DNA of 64,000 bases from Falsiroseomonas bella (GCF_003173615.1 NZ_QGNA01000005.1:496001-560000), one strand, 5' to 3'; counted from the first letter of the stretch, positions 1 to 7,993 are shown. Notes: generated by a model not told the origin, from the letters alone. A program made the numbers and translations.

Positions 1-108
1 CGCCGCCGCGTGCGGCTGCCTGCCGTCCCGCTCGAGCTGCTCGCCGCCACCCTGCATTGGGCCGGCGTGTGGGCGCTGCTGCTGCTCGTCTGGCTGTTGA
101 CCGCCTGA
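1..108 (+). CDS. C-terminal end of a hypothetical protein (truncated by window edge)
   Basis: The first frame is open from the window edge to a TGA at 106-108, giving 35 residues. The tail is strongly hydrophobic (LHWAGVWALLLLVWLLTA), so it could be a membrane anchor or C-terminal transmembrane helix. The start and most of the protein lie outside the window and no family can be assigned. It is co-directional with the phage replication genes and ends 61 bases before the next start, so it may belong to the same phage operon. Confidence 0.45.
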   Translation, partial: RRRVRLPAVPLELLAATLHWAGVWALLLLVWLLTA

Positions 109-169
109 CGCACACGGCGCCGCGCGCCCGCCGCGTCTGGCGCGCACCCCATTCGCAGAGGAGAGGCGC

Positions 170-877
170 ATGGCCCTCGGCCTGAACACCAGCACCAACG
201 GTGCCGACTTCATCCCGCACATTCGCTACGACGCCCGCGCCGGGCGGCTATTCCGCGCCGATAGGGCGCAGGGCTCGGACGGGCGGTGGGAAACCACCAT
301 GGTGGACATCACCACCCCGCCGCCGCAGTTCCTGATGGATCTGGCGCAGATCGAGGTCGGCTGGCTGTCCTATGCCGGCGGCACGCCCGATCTGCGCATG
401 GTGCCCTTCGGAACGCCGCTGCCGCCGGTCCCGAGCAAGGATCACAAGCAGGGCTTTCGGGTCCGGGTCTATGCGCCGAAGCTGCTCGGCGGTCTGCGCG
501 AGTTCGCCTCCTCCGCCAAGGTGGCGATCGCGGCGATGGACGCCGTGCACAGCCAATTCGAGGCGGCGCCGGAGCGCGGCCAGGGGCTCGTGCCGGTGGT
601 GTCCTTCGTCGGCACGACGCCGGTCACGACGAAGACGCCGCAGGGCAGCAGCACGAACTACGCCCCGGTGTTTCGGATCGAGAAGTGGGTGACGCGGCCG
701 GCGGATCTGCCGATCGGGGCAGTGCCGACCGCGGCCACAGCGACGGCGTCCGCTCCCGCACAGCCTCCCGCCGCGCCGCCGCGTCACGTGTCGCCGCCGG
801 CGCCGGTGGCTCCGCCTGCGCCGGCGCCCGCCGCGGCACCGGCGCCCGCGCTCGCCACCCACGACACGGAGTTCTGA
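170..877 (+). CDS. Phage protein with SSB-like disordered acidic tail
   Basis: This 235-residue protein has a well-placed start: GAGGAG lies about ten bases before the ATG. Residues 1 to about 175 look globular. From about 185 to 228 the protein is almost only Ala and Pro, as in a disordered linker, and it ends in ATHDTEF, an acidic tip closed by phenylalanine. Bacterial and phage single-stranded-DNA-binding proteins have the same layout (core, low-complexity linker, acidic-Phe tip that recruits repair and replication enzymes). The gene stops one base before the start of the prim-pol/helicase gene, which supports a replication role. I do not recognise an OB fold, so the function is inferred from layout and position. 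A shadow-free hypothetical phage protein remains possible. Confidence 0.6.
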   Translation: MALGLNTSTNGADFIPHIRYDARAGRLFRADRAQGSDGRWETTMVDITTPPPQFLMDLAQIEVGWLSYAGGTPDLRMVPFGTPLPPVPSKDHKQGFRVRVYAPKLLGGLREFASSAKVAIAAMDAVHSQFEAAPERGQGLVPVVSFVGTTPVTTKTPQGSSTNYAPVFRIEKWVTRPADLPIGAVPTAATATASAPAQPPAAPPRHVSPPAPVAPPAPAPAAAPAPALATHDTEF

Positions 878-878
878 G

Positions 879-3101
879 ATGGACGGCACGGCGAGCCTGC
901 CGCCGCGCGACGGCGACGGGCTGATCTGCCCGCTGCCGGAGGCGCTGCGCGCGCTCGCCGCGCTGCCGCATTGGGTGATCTGGCGCTGGACCGAGGCGAC
1001 TCCGGGCAGCAAGCCCGACAAACCACTGTTCCGCGCCGGCGATCCCTGGCGGCACGCATCCACGCAGGACCCCGCCTCCTGGGACACGTTCGGCGCCGCC
1101 ATGGGCGCGGTGGCCGCGGCGGAGGCCGACGGCGCTGGCTACGTCCTGCGCGACGACCCGACACACATCTTTCTCGACCTGGACAACTGCCGCGATCCCG
1201 TCACCGGCGCGCTCTCCGACTGGGCGCTGCGGCTCGTCGAGGAGGCCGGCAGCTACGCCGAGGTCACGCCCTCCGGCCGTGGCCTGCGCATCATCGGCAC
1301 CAACGAGAGTCTCCGCGCCCCGGTGCATCGCCGCATCGCCATGCCGGCGGGCGGCAGCGTCGAGATCTTTCACCGCTGCCCCCGCTACGTCACCGTCTCC
1401 GGCCGCCTGCTGCGCGAGGCACCCGACGCGCTGCGCCCGATCTGCGACATCGCCGCCGATCTGCTGCTGCTGGCGCAGCCGACCGCAGCCACGACGCCCG
1501 ACGCGGCGCCGCCACGGTCGAACCCCGATCCTGCCGGCTCGCCGCAGGACATCGCCTCGGCGCTGGCGCAGATCCCGAACCCCGACCTGCCCTGGGACGA
1601 GTGGTCGAACATCGGCATGGCGGTCTGGCGCGCCTCGGCCGGCAGCGCCGCGGGCCTCGCCGCCTGGACCGCCTGGTCGGCAAAGTCGGGCAAGCACCAG
1701 GACGCGGCCTGCCAGGAGCGCTGGCAGCACTGGTTCCGCAGCCCGCCCGACCGCATCGGCTACGCGTCTCTGCATCGCCTTGCGCGCGAGGCCAATCCGC
1801 TCTGGGTGAAGCCGTCTCTGGTCACCGCCCTGATGCCCTCCGCCGCGGCGCCGACGCGCGCACAGGGCGCCTCGGCCGAGTGGGAGGGGGACGTGCCGCA
1901 CGCAACGCCCACCCCGCCCAGCGGCGCCCAGAACGCGCCCGTGGCCAGCCTCGTCGCGACCCCCTTCGACCCGGCCGACCTGGCGGCACTGCGCCCCCGC
2001 GAATGGGTCTACGGCCATTTCCTGATCCGGCGGTTCGTCTCCGTCCTCGGCGCGCCGGGCGGCACGGGAAAGACCGCCTACGCCCTCGCCGTGGCGCTCT
2101 CCGTCGCGCTCGGCCGGCCGCTGGTCGAGGAGCCGGTACACAGCCCGGGCCGCGCTTGGATCTACAACCTGGAGGACCCGCGCGACGAACTGCTGCGCCG
2201 CGTCCAGGCGGCGCTGATCGCCCACCGCATTCCCGCGACCGACCTCGCTGGCCGGCTGTTCCTCGACAGCGGCCGCGACCAGCCGCTCGTTGTCGCCGCG
2301 CGGTTGCCGGACGGCACCGTCGTCGCCACGCCCATCGTCGAGGCGCTGATCAAGGAGCTGCGGCGTCGGCAGGTGACGCTCCTGGTGGTCGACCCCTTCG
2401 TGAAATCGCACCGCCTCGAGGAGAACCGCAACGAGCAGATCGACTTCGCCGCCGCGCTCTGGTCGCGCGTCGCGGACGCCGCCGGCTGCGCCGTGCTGCT
2501 GGTGCACCACTTCCGCAAGGGCGGCATCGCCGGCGACGCCGACGCCTTCCGCGGCGCCTCCGCGCTGGTCGATGCGGCCCGTGCGGCGGTGGCGCTGCGG
2601 TCCATGGACGAGAAGGAAGCCGAGCGCTTCGGCCTCGACGAGGAGGAGCGTTGGTTCTTCGTCCGCGCCGATAACGCGAAGCTCAACCTCGCGCCGCGCC
2701 CGCTCGACGCCACCTGGCTGCAGCTGCGCTCCATCGCGCTGCCGAACGGCGATCATGTCCAGGCTATCGCGCGCTGGCGCCCCGCCTCGGTGTTCAAAGA
2801 GCTGACCCTCGCCGCATCCGCCGATCTGATCGAGCAGCTCGGCACGCCGCGCGAGGATGGGGAGCGCTGGTCCAAACGTAAGCAGGACAGCGAACGCTGG
2901 GCAGGTAGCCTCATCACCAAGAGCGTCGGCTGCACCGAAGCACAGGCGCGCGCGATTCTCGACGGCTACTTCGCGAGCAAGGCGCTCCGCACCGTCGAAT
3001 ACCAGAGCCCCAAGCAGCGCAAGCCGCGCATGGGGCTCGAACATGACCCGCAGGTCGTCGCCGGCATGCGGCTCCATGCGAAGGAGGACCACGACGAATG
3101 A
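879..3101 (+). CDS. Phage primase-polymerase / PriCT-2 / RepA-type helicase fusion
   Basis: This 740-residue replication protein has three parts. Residues about 20-190 resemble archaeo-eukaryotic primase-polymerase domains, with a DxD metal pair in FLDLDNC (D100, D102) and a TPSGRGLRI strand near residue 132. Residues about 220-300 match the PriCT-2 primase C-terminal domain. Residues about 370-600 are a RepA/AAA_25 ATPase with Walker A GAPGGTGKT (G391-T399), Walker B ending in D505 (LLVVDP) and an HH motif in LLVHHFRKG. The expected roles are primer synthesis or initiation plus DNA unwinding. It starts one base after the previous gene and overlaps the next by ATGA, so all three are probably translated together. 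The repeat cluster 0.3 kb downstream is the likely template. Function is confident; the exact primase chemistry is inferred. Confidence 0.88.
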   Translation: MDGTASLPPRDGDGLICPLPEALRALAALPHWVIWRWTEATPGSKPDKPLFRAGDPWRHASTQDPASWDTFGAAMGAVAAAEADGAGYVLRDDPTHIFLDLDNCRDPVTGALSDWALRLVEEAGSYAEVTPSGRGLRIIGTNESLRAPVHRRIAMPAGGSVEIFHRCPRYVTVSGRLLREAPDALRPICDIAADLLLLAQPTAATTPDAAPPRSNPDPAGSPQDIASALAQIPNPDLPWDEWSNIGMAVWRASAGSAAGLAAWTAWSAKSGKHQDAACQERWQHWFRSPPDRIGYASLHRLAREANPLWVKPSLVTALMPSAAAPTRAQGASAEWEGDVPHATPTPPSGAQNAPVASLVATPFDPADLAALRPREWVYGHFLIRRFVSVLGAPGGTGKTAYALAVALSVALGRPLVEEPVHSPGRAWIYNLEDPRDELLRRVQAALIAHRIPATDLAGRLFLDSGRDQPLVVAARLPDGTVVATPIVEALIKELRRRQVTLLVVDPFVKSHRLEENRNEQIDFAAALWSRVADAAGCAVLLVHHFRKGGIAGDADAFRGASALVDAARAAVALRSMDEKEAERFGLDEEERWFFVRADNAKLNLAPRPLDATWLQLRSIALPNGDHVQAIARWRPASVFKELTLAASADLIEQLGTPREDGERWSKRKQDSERWAGSLITKSVGCTEAQARAILDGYFASKALRTVEYQSPKQRKPRMGLEHDPQVVAGMRLHAKEDHDE

Positions 3102-3376
3102 GGAAGCTGATCACCCTGCCCGGGCGTCCCGATATCGGCAGCGTAGCCTTCGTGCAGCACCAGCGTTTCGAGTGCGTCGAGATCCGACCGCACATAACGC
3201 GCACCGGGCGCGACGTCGAACTCTCGATCTGGATGGGTGGCTGCGCGGATTGCGGAGCTCCATTCGACTTGGTGACGCCGCGGCGCGCCGGTCCAGTTCG
3301 AGTAGATCGGCGCCGCTGCGCGGAGCACCGCGATCCAAAGCGCCGGGTCAAGGTGCCTGCTGGGGCATCGGCATGA
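3098..3376 (+). CDS. Small phage protein with Cys/His zinc-site-like motif
   Basis: The 92-residue product begins in a 4-base ATGA overlap with the helicase gene, with AAGGAGGA about ten bases upstream, so expression is coupled to replication. Its middle contains GGCADCGAPF, a CxxC knuckle, followed about 25 residues later by RRCAEH. Together these could hold a zinc ion. The C-terminus is basic (DPKRRVKV), which would suit nucleic-acid contact. I do not recognise a family. Reading frame, ribosome site and coupling make it a real gene; a DNA-binding accessory role is only inference. Confidence 0.65.
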   Translation: MRKLITLPGRPDIGSVAFVQHQRFECVEIRPHITRTGRDVELSIWMGGCADCGAPFDLVTPRRAGPVRVDRRRCAEHRDPKRRVKVPAGASA

Positions 3377-3393
3377 GCGGTGCTCCGAGTGCT

Positions 3394-3620
3394 TGCGCCA
3401 CTGACCTGCGCCACTGGCACATCACTGGCGCAGCGGTGCGGCGACCGGTTGCCGGGGAGGGTTGCGCCTCTGCGCCACTGGCAAGGCCCATGCCCTCATG
3501 CCCCCTAGGGGGCATGGGGCAGTGGCGCAGTGGCGCAGCCCGGACCGGTGGGGCAGCGGCGCAGGATCCAGGGCGGATTTCGAGGCATCGGCCGCCATCC
3601 AGTGGCGCAGCAGTGGCGCA
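3394..3620. repeat. Iteron-like 10-bp repeat cluster, candidate phage replication origin
   Basis: The 10-mer CAGTGGCGCA or its complement TGCGCCACTG occurs repeatedly in this gene-free stretch. Exact copies start at 3394, 3407 and 3471 (complement) and at 3520, 3528, 3600 and 3611 (direct). One-mismatch copies start at 3423 and 3554. Copies left of the 3497-3516 palindrome are mostly in one orientation, and those to the right are all in the other. An eighth exact copy lies inside the next gene at 3798-3807. Arrays of short repeats around a palindrome next to a primase/helicase gene are typical of iteron origins, for example the primase/RepA-helicase plasmids of the RSF1010 type. An operator array is the main alternative. 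Confidence 0.6.
3497..3516. promoter_or_regulatory. Perfect 20-bp palindrome at centre of the repeat cluster
   Basis: CATGCCCCCTAGGGGGCATG is a perfect inverted repeat with no spacer. Imperfect symmetry continues outward (CCCT before, GGGG after). It sits where the flanking 10-bp repeats change orientation. It could be an initiator or repressor dimer site, or a cruciform in a replication origin. There is no T-run, so it is not a typical terminator. Confidence 0.55.
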
Positions 3621-3641
3621 GATCACCACGGAGGCAGAAGC

Positions 3642-4271
3642 ATGAGTTGGGCGACAACCGATCGCTCCGGCATCACCATGGCCATCCAGGGCCTGGTGCA
3701 GTCCGTCGACCTGCTGACCGACAGCTTGGAGCGCAAATGGGGCGTCGGCCGGCTGCGCCTGCTGGTCGACGACGCGCTGCGCGAGCGCTTCGACCGGCAG
3801 TGGCGCAAGTGGCAGGCCGCCTATGCCGCGCAAGACCTAGATGCCGTGCGGGCACACTCGGAGGCGATGCGCCGCGCCTGGGACGCGCTGGACCAGGCGG
3901 CCACGGCGGCGGGTCACACGCCGACGGCGCCGGAGGTGTGGGAGACGCGGATGCCGGACGGCACCGTGCTCGCCATCGTGCGGAGCCCCGCCGAGCAGCA
4001 CGTCCTGGCGCGCGCCGCGCGGCACGAGGGCGACAGCCGCGCTCGCGAGGTGTGGTCGCTGGACGAGATCGGCCGCGTCATCTGCGCCTGGGAAGGCCGA
4101 AACTGGGTGGACGCCATTCGCGCGGAGTTCCCTGGAGCGACGGTGGAAGCACTGCGGCTGACGCCGCGCGGCGCGGAGTTCGACTGGTTGCGCGGCGACG
4201 AGATCCCGTTCGGCCACAACCACGGCGACACGCACGCCCACACGCCTCTGTCGCGGAGTGCTGCACGATGA
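3642..4271 (+). CDS. Hypothetical phage protein, helical N-terminus
   Basis: I chose the ATG at 3642 because GGAGG lies nine bases upstream. The frame stays open further left, but that extension would translate the repeat cluster. The 209-residue product has a charged, helix-rich first half (about residues 15-95, likely coiled coil) and a mixed second half ending in a His-rich segment (GHNHGDTHAHT) that might bind metal. One exact copy of the 10-bp repeat lies in its coding sequence at 3798-3807. It ends in an ATGA overlap with the next gene. No family is recognised. Position suggests an accessory replication or regulatory role. Confidence 0.6.
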   Translation: MSWATTDRSGITMAIQGLVQSVDLLTDSLERKWGVGRLRLLVDDALRERFDRQWRKWQAAYAAQDLDAVRAHSEAMRRAWDALDQAATAAGHTPTAPEVWETRMPDGTVLAIVRSPAEQHVLARAARHEGDSRAREVWSLDEIGRVICAWEGRNWVDAIRAEFPGATVEALRLTPRGAEFDWLRGDEIPFGHNHGDTHAHTPLSRSAAR

Positions 4272-4498
4272 CCCTGCCCGGCGCTCCCCGTCCGCCGCGC
4301 TCCTGCCTCGATCGCGGCACGCGCACGGCTTCGAACGACAACGAGCTCAACGCCATGCGCGCCGCCGCTTGGCATCGGCACGGCGTCGCTGCCCTGGCCG
4401 TGGAGGACATCACCGATCCCTGGCTCCGCCAGGCGATCATCAACGAGGCCAGTCGCCGCTGGGGTCGGCGCAACGGAGGGTCAGGCCATGGCCGGTAA
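4268..4498 (+). CDS. Small hypothetical phage protein
   Basis: This 76-residue frame starts in a 4-base overlap (ATGA) with the preceding gene and overlaps the next by 11 bases. That pattern of translational coupling is the main support. After a basic N-terminus the product has a helical core (AAWHRHGVAALAVEDITDP) and a basic end (SRRWGRRNGG). It is too short for a safe family call. Confidence 0.5.
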   Translation: MTLPGAPRPPRSCLDRGTRTASNDNELNAMRAAAWHRHGVAALAVEDITDPWLRQAIINEASRRWGRRNGGSGHGR

Positions 4499-5042
4499 GC
4501 GGAACACGGCACGTCGCAAGGTTGAGCGCGAGGATCTGTCGAAGCCCTCGAAGTGGCGGCTGCAGCACGGCGACTTCTCCGCGCCAGTCCGCGGAGCGGA
4601 TCCCGAGACCGGCAGCCCCGTCGAGCACCGCCGCGCCGTGGATACGCTCGGCACTATGCTGGCGAACGACACCATCACGCCGCAGATGCACGAGGCCGGC
4701 AGCATCTTCCGCACGCTGTTCCGCTCCGCCGCGCTGGACGGCATCGCCACGTCGCAGCTGATCCGACTGGCGGGCGCGACGAACGACGACATGCCGAACC
4801 GGCAGATTGACGCGCGGCGTCGCGTCGCCAACGCCATCGACGCGCTCGGCGGCCACGACAGCCCGGCCGGCTCCTGCGTGTGGTTCGTCGTCGGGCTTGA
4901 ATTCTCGGTGCGCGAATGGTCTCAGCGCCAGGGCTGGTCGGGCCGGCCTGTGCATGGCCCGGTGGCGCAGGGCATCCTGGTCGGCGCACTCGGCACGTTG
5001 GCGATGCACTTCGGGCTCACGCCGCAGCAGCGGGCGGCGTGA
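4488..5042 (+). CDS. DUF6456-like phage protein
   Basis: The 184-residue product contains a central helical block (residues about 45-110) with a HEAGSIFRTLFRSAALDG stretch. This resembles the DUF6456 domain found in alphaproteobacterial phage and regulatory proteins. The assignment is by memory of motif shape and is moderate. The basic N-terminus (KRNTARRKVERED) could contact nucleic acid. It overlaps the preceding small gene by 11 bases and ends the replication-side operon. Behind it lie 271 bases without a convincing gene, which include the promoter and leader of the PEP-CTERM gene. Confidence 0.6.
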   Translation: MAGKRNTARRKVEREDLSKPSKWRLQHGDFSAPVRGADPETGSPVEHRRAVDTLGTMLANDTITPQMHEAGSIFRTLFRSAALDGIATSQLIRLAGATNDDMPNRQIDARRRVANAIDALGGHDSPAGSCVWFVVGLEFSVREWSQRQGWSGRPVHGPVAQGILVGALGTLAMHFGLTPQQRAA

Positions 5043-5313
5043 AATGGACAGTAGCCAATCGAGCCATGAGCATGAGCTCCGCTCGCTGCGCTCACATCAA
5101 GTGGCAAAGCGCGATGTCGAGGCAACGTGCCCTCAGCGCAATTGCTGTCCTTCCGCGCGGCCGCGACATCTGTAAAGATTTTCGACGCCCCGACAGGCGT
5201 TCTGGCTGACGCATTCGACTTGCTCGGAAGCGGGACTATGCGCAAATATTGTTTGTCAGCCTGAGGGCTGATTGTCGGTGCTACGGCACAAACTGGCAGC
5301 GCGGGAGGAATCC

Positions 5314-6210
5314 ATGAGCGGTCGGAACGGCCACCCGAGGAAGCGGACCCTCGCAGATGGCGCCGGCTGGGTGCGCGGTCTTCTGCTGGCGGCGGCGCTC
5401 GCCATCTCAGGCGCAAACTCCGCCGAGGCCGGCTACTGGAACGTCTTCAACATCGAGGGCGAGAACTCGATCTCGGCCGGAATCGTCACCTACGCCACCT
5501 TCTCCGACATGCTCGCCGACACCAATCGGACCGGCGTGTTCGAGCCCAACACCGCCGGCTTCGGCCGAAACGTCGTCGGCGGCGGCTCGGACGGCACCAC
5601 CTATTGGAACGTCTTCAACATCGAGGGCGAGAACTCGATCTCGGCCGGGATCGTCACCTACGCCACGCTCGCCGACATGCTCGCCGACACCAATCGGACC
5701 GGCGTGTTCGAGCCCAACACCGCCGGCTTCGGCCGAAACGTCGTCGGCAGCGGGTCGGACGGCACCACCTACTGGAACGTCTTCAACATCGAGGGCGAGA
5801 GCTCGATCTCGGCCGGGATCGTCACCTACGCCACGCTCGCCGACATGTTGGCTGACACCAATCGCACCGGCGTGTTCGAGCCCAACACCGCCGGCTTCGG
5901 AAGAAACGTCGTCGGCAGCGGCTCGGATGGCACCACCTACTGGAACGTCTTCAACATCGAGGGCGAGAGCTCGATCTCGGCCGGGATCGTCACCTACGCC
6001 ACGCTCTCCGACATGTTGGCTGACGTCAATCGCACCGGCGTGTTCGAGCCCAACACCGTCGGCTTCGGCCGCAACGTCGTCGGCAGCGGGGCCGTGATCT
6101 CTGCAGAAGTGACCATTCCTGAACCCCTCAGCCTCTCCCTGTTCGCCTCGGGCATCCTGACGCTCACGCTTCTGCGGTGGGGGCGACGGACTGTTTCGGC
6201 GTCCAGCTGA
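5314..6210 (+). CDS. PEP-CTERM sorting-domain protein with four 56-residue tandem repeats
   Basis: The ATG at 5314 is preceded by GGGAGGA; an in-frame TTG at 5272 has no such site. The 298-residue product has a signal peptide (about 1-39, ending NSAEA) and four copies of a 56-residue repeat from Y41, each starting YWNVFNIEGE and containing TGVFEPNT. The last copy is cut short near residue 259. The tail is a PEP-CTERM signal: IPEP at 268-271, a hydrophobic helix, then RWGRR. Such proteins are exported, processed at PEP by an exosortase and kept in the envelope or released into exopolysaccharide. There is no exosortase gene here, so one elsewhere in the host would be needed. It lies between phage replication genes and phage methyltransferases and looks like cargo. 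Confidence 0.85.
   Translation: MSGRNGHPRKRTLADGAGWVRGLLLAAALAISGANSAEAGYWNVFNIEGENSISAGIVTYATFSDMLADTNRTGVFEPNTAGFGRNVVGGGSDGTTYWNVFNIEGENSISAGIVTYATLADMLADTNRTGVFEPNTAGFGRNVVGSGSDGTTYWNVFNIEGESSISAGIVTYATLADMLADTNRTGVFEPNTAGFGRNVVGSGSDGTTYWNVFNIEGESSISAGIVTYATLSDMLADVNRTGVFEPNTVGFGRNVVGSGAVISAEVTIPEPLSLSLFASGILTLTLLRWGRRTVSASS
5434..6090 (+). repeat. Four tandem 168-bp coding repeats
   Basis: Units begin at 5434, 5602, 5770 and 5938, exactly 168 bp (56 codons) apart. The last lacks its final five codons. Units are almost identical in DNA as well as protein. Units 1-2 share GENS where units 3-4 share GESS; unit 4 alone has ADVN and NTVG. The shared changes suggest stepwise duplication. The array could expand or contract by slippage. 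Confidence 0.92.
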
Positions 6211-6526
6211 CCGCCACCATTACCGGGTGCCTAAAGCTGCGCCGTCACCGCTTCAGGTGCGCTGTTACAATTCACCCTGTAGCGGCGCGCGAATCAGCGG
6301 GGCTATGACCACGCTACGTCGAGACGATGCGACGCGGCGGTGGCGAACGAGCCACTGAGCCAGACAATCCGGAGCGTGGCTCGCGAGCCGCAGGGTCCTT
6401 CCTGGCCCCGCTGATGCGGGGGGCGGAAGCGCGCAAGGTTTCTAGCGCCAGGCCAGTTTTCCAGGTTGCCAGCGTCGCGCAGTTGCCAGCCGCGCCGGCC
6501 ACCATTCCACGATCACGCAGGTGCAG
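6211..6526. other. 316-bp spacer between PEP-CTERM and first methyltransferase gene
   Basis: I see no convincing gene here. A plus-strand frame opens at 6327 but runs into the methyltransferase gene in the wrong frame. Two copies of GTTGCCAG lie near the right end (about 6464-6490), and the same word recurs in both orientations inside the methyltransferase linker near 6965-7020. They could be sites for the ParB-like domains or only compositional. The promoter for the methyltransferase pair should lie here. Confidence 0.4.
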
Positions 6527-7993
6527 ATGCCCCAGGCCCCATGGTCTGCGAGCGCCGTCGAGGCGCGCGCGGTCGCCGCGCTGCTGCCCTATGCCGGCAA
6601 CGCGCGCACGCACTCCGCCGAGCAGGTGGCGCAGATCGCGGCCAGCATTCTCGAGTTCGGCTTCGTCGCGCCGGTCCTGGTGGACGAGTGCGGCGAGATC
6701 ATCGCCGGCCACGGCCGGCTGCTGGCCGCGAAATCCCTCGGCCTCGAGACCGTGCCGACCATCGTCCGCGCCGGCCTGACCGAGGCGCAGAAGGCAGCGT
6801 ATCGACTGGCGGACAACCGCATCGCGTTGAACGCCGGCTGGGACGAGGCGCTGCTGGCGGCCGAGGTCGCGAGGCTGCAGGAGATGGGCGGCGTCGACCT
6901 GGCGCTGACCGGCTTCGACGGCGCGGAGATCGAGCGCCTCCTGGCCGGCCTGGAAACCGAGGCCGGCAACCTGGCGACGCCGGCAGTTGCCAGCGGCGCC
7001 GAGCCGACTCCTGGCAACCAGCCGGACGTGGAGGGCGCGGAGCCGGCAGAGGATCCCGCGGATGCCGAACCGGAGCCGCCGCGCCAGGCCGTCGCGCGGG
7101 TCGGTGACATCTGGCTGCTGGGTGAGCACCGGCTGGCCTGCGGCGACAGCACGAACCGCAGCACTGTGGCGCGCGTCATGGCTGCGGATCGCGCGGCGCT
7201 GCTCTTCACCAGCCCGCCCTACGGAAACCAGCGCGACTACACCACGGGCGGCGTCTCGGATTGGGACGCGCTGATGCAGGGCGTGTTCCAGCATGTCGAC
7301 GCGGCGCTCGGCCGCGACGGCCAGGTGCTGGTGAACCTCGGGCTGATCCATCGCGAGGGGGAGTGGCAGCCCTATTGGCAGGGCTGGCTGGACTGGATGC
7401 GCGGCCAGGGCTGGCGCCGCTTCGGGCTGTATGCGTGGGATCAGGGCCCCGGCCTGCCCGGCGACTGGAACGGCCGCCTGGCCCCCGCCTTCGAGCTCGT
7501 CTTCCATTTCAACCGAGAGGCGCGGCAGGCGAACAAGATCGTGCCGTGCAAGTGGGCCGGAACGCCGAACAAGGGCAGCGGGCTCCGCGCCGCCGACGGC
7601 GAGGTGAAGGCCTACACCCACATCGGCCTGCCGGTGCAGGAGATGCGGATCCCGGACAGCGTGCTGCGCATCACGCGCCACAAGGGCCGCGGCATCGAGA
7701 CCGAACACCCGGCGGTGTTCCCCGTCGCGCTGCCGGAGTTCCTGATGCGCGCCTACACGGACGAGGGTGACGTCGTGTTCGAGCCGTTCGCGGGGAGCGG
7801 CACCACCATCCTGGCGGGTCAGCGCACGGGCCGGCGCGTCCGCGCAATCGAGCTCGCGCCGGCGTATGTCGACTTGGCGATCGCCCGCTGGTGCATGCTG
7901 CACCCCGACCTGCCGGTGACGCTGGCCGACGACGGCCGCGATTACGACGCCGTCGCCGCGGCGCGCGCGGAGGCGCTGGCCGATGCTGCCTGA
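6527..7993 (+). CDS. ParB-like domain fused to DNA methyltransferase, SPPY type
   Basis: The 488-residue product has two domains. Residues about 10-140 are a ParB/Srx-like N-terminal domain (NARTHSAEQVAQIAASI, then IIAGHGRLLAAKSLG, then RLADNRIALNAGWDE). After a Pro/Glu-rich linker, residues about 190-480 form a methyltransferase with catalytic S229-P-P-Y and S-adenosylmethionine motif FEPFAGSG (F418-G425). That order is the beta class. SPPY is usual for N4-cytosine enzymes, while DPPY marks N6-adenine enzymes, so cytosine is the better guess. An in-frame GTG at 6521 is an alternative start. It overlaps the next, paralogous gene by 11 bases. Phages use such orphan enzymes to protect or mark their DNA. 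No cognate nuclease gene is seen. Confidence 0.85.
   Translation: MPQAPWSASAVEARAVAALLPYAGNARTHSAEQVAQIAASILEFGFVAPVLVDECGEIIAGHGRLLAAKSLGLETVPTIVRAGLTEAQKAAYRLADNRIALNAGWDEALLAAEVARLQEMGGVDLALTGFDGAEIERLLAGLETEAGNLATPAVASGAEPTPGNQPDVEGAEPAEDPADAEPEPPRQAVARVGDIWLLGEHRLACGDSTNRSTVARVMAADRAALLFTSPPYGNQRDYTTGGVSDWDALMQGVFQHVDAALGRDGQVLVNLGLIHREGEWQPYWQGWLDWMRGQGWRRFGLYAWDQGPGLPGDWNGRLAPAFELVFHFNREARQANKIVPCKWAGTPNKGSGLRAADGEVKAYTHIGLPVQEMRIPDSVLRITRHKGRGIETEHPAVFPVALPEFLMRAYTDEGDVVFEPFAGSGTTILAGQRTGRRVRAIELAPAYVDLAIARWCMLHPDLPVTLADDGRDYDAVAAARAEALADAA

Noticed and set aside
3462-3641. N-terminal extension of the gene at 3642
   Set aside because: It would translate the repeat cluster into an Arg/Gly/Trp-rich stretch, and the good GGAGG site is at the internal ATG 3642.
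5272-5313. Earlier TTG start for the PEP-CTERM protein
   Set aside because: It has no ribosome site and would put 14 charged residues before a complete signal peptide; GGGAGGA precedes ATG 5314.
5434-6090. CRISPR-like array
   Set aside because: Units are 168 bp, lack spacers and code for in-frame protein repeats with a signal peptide and sorting tail.
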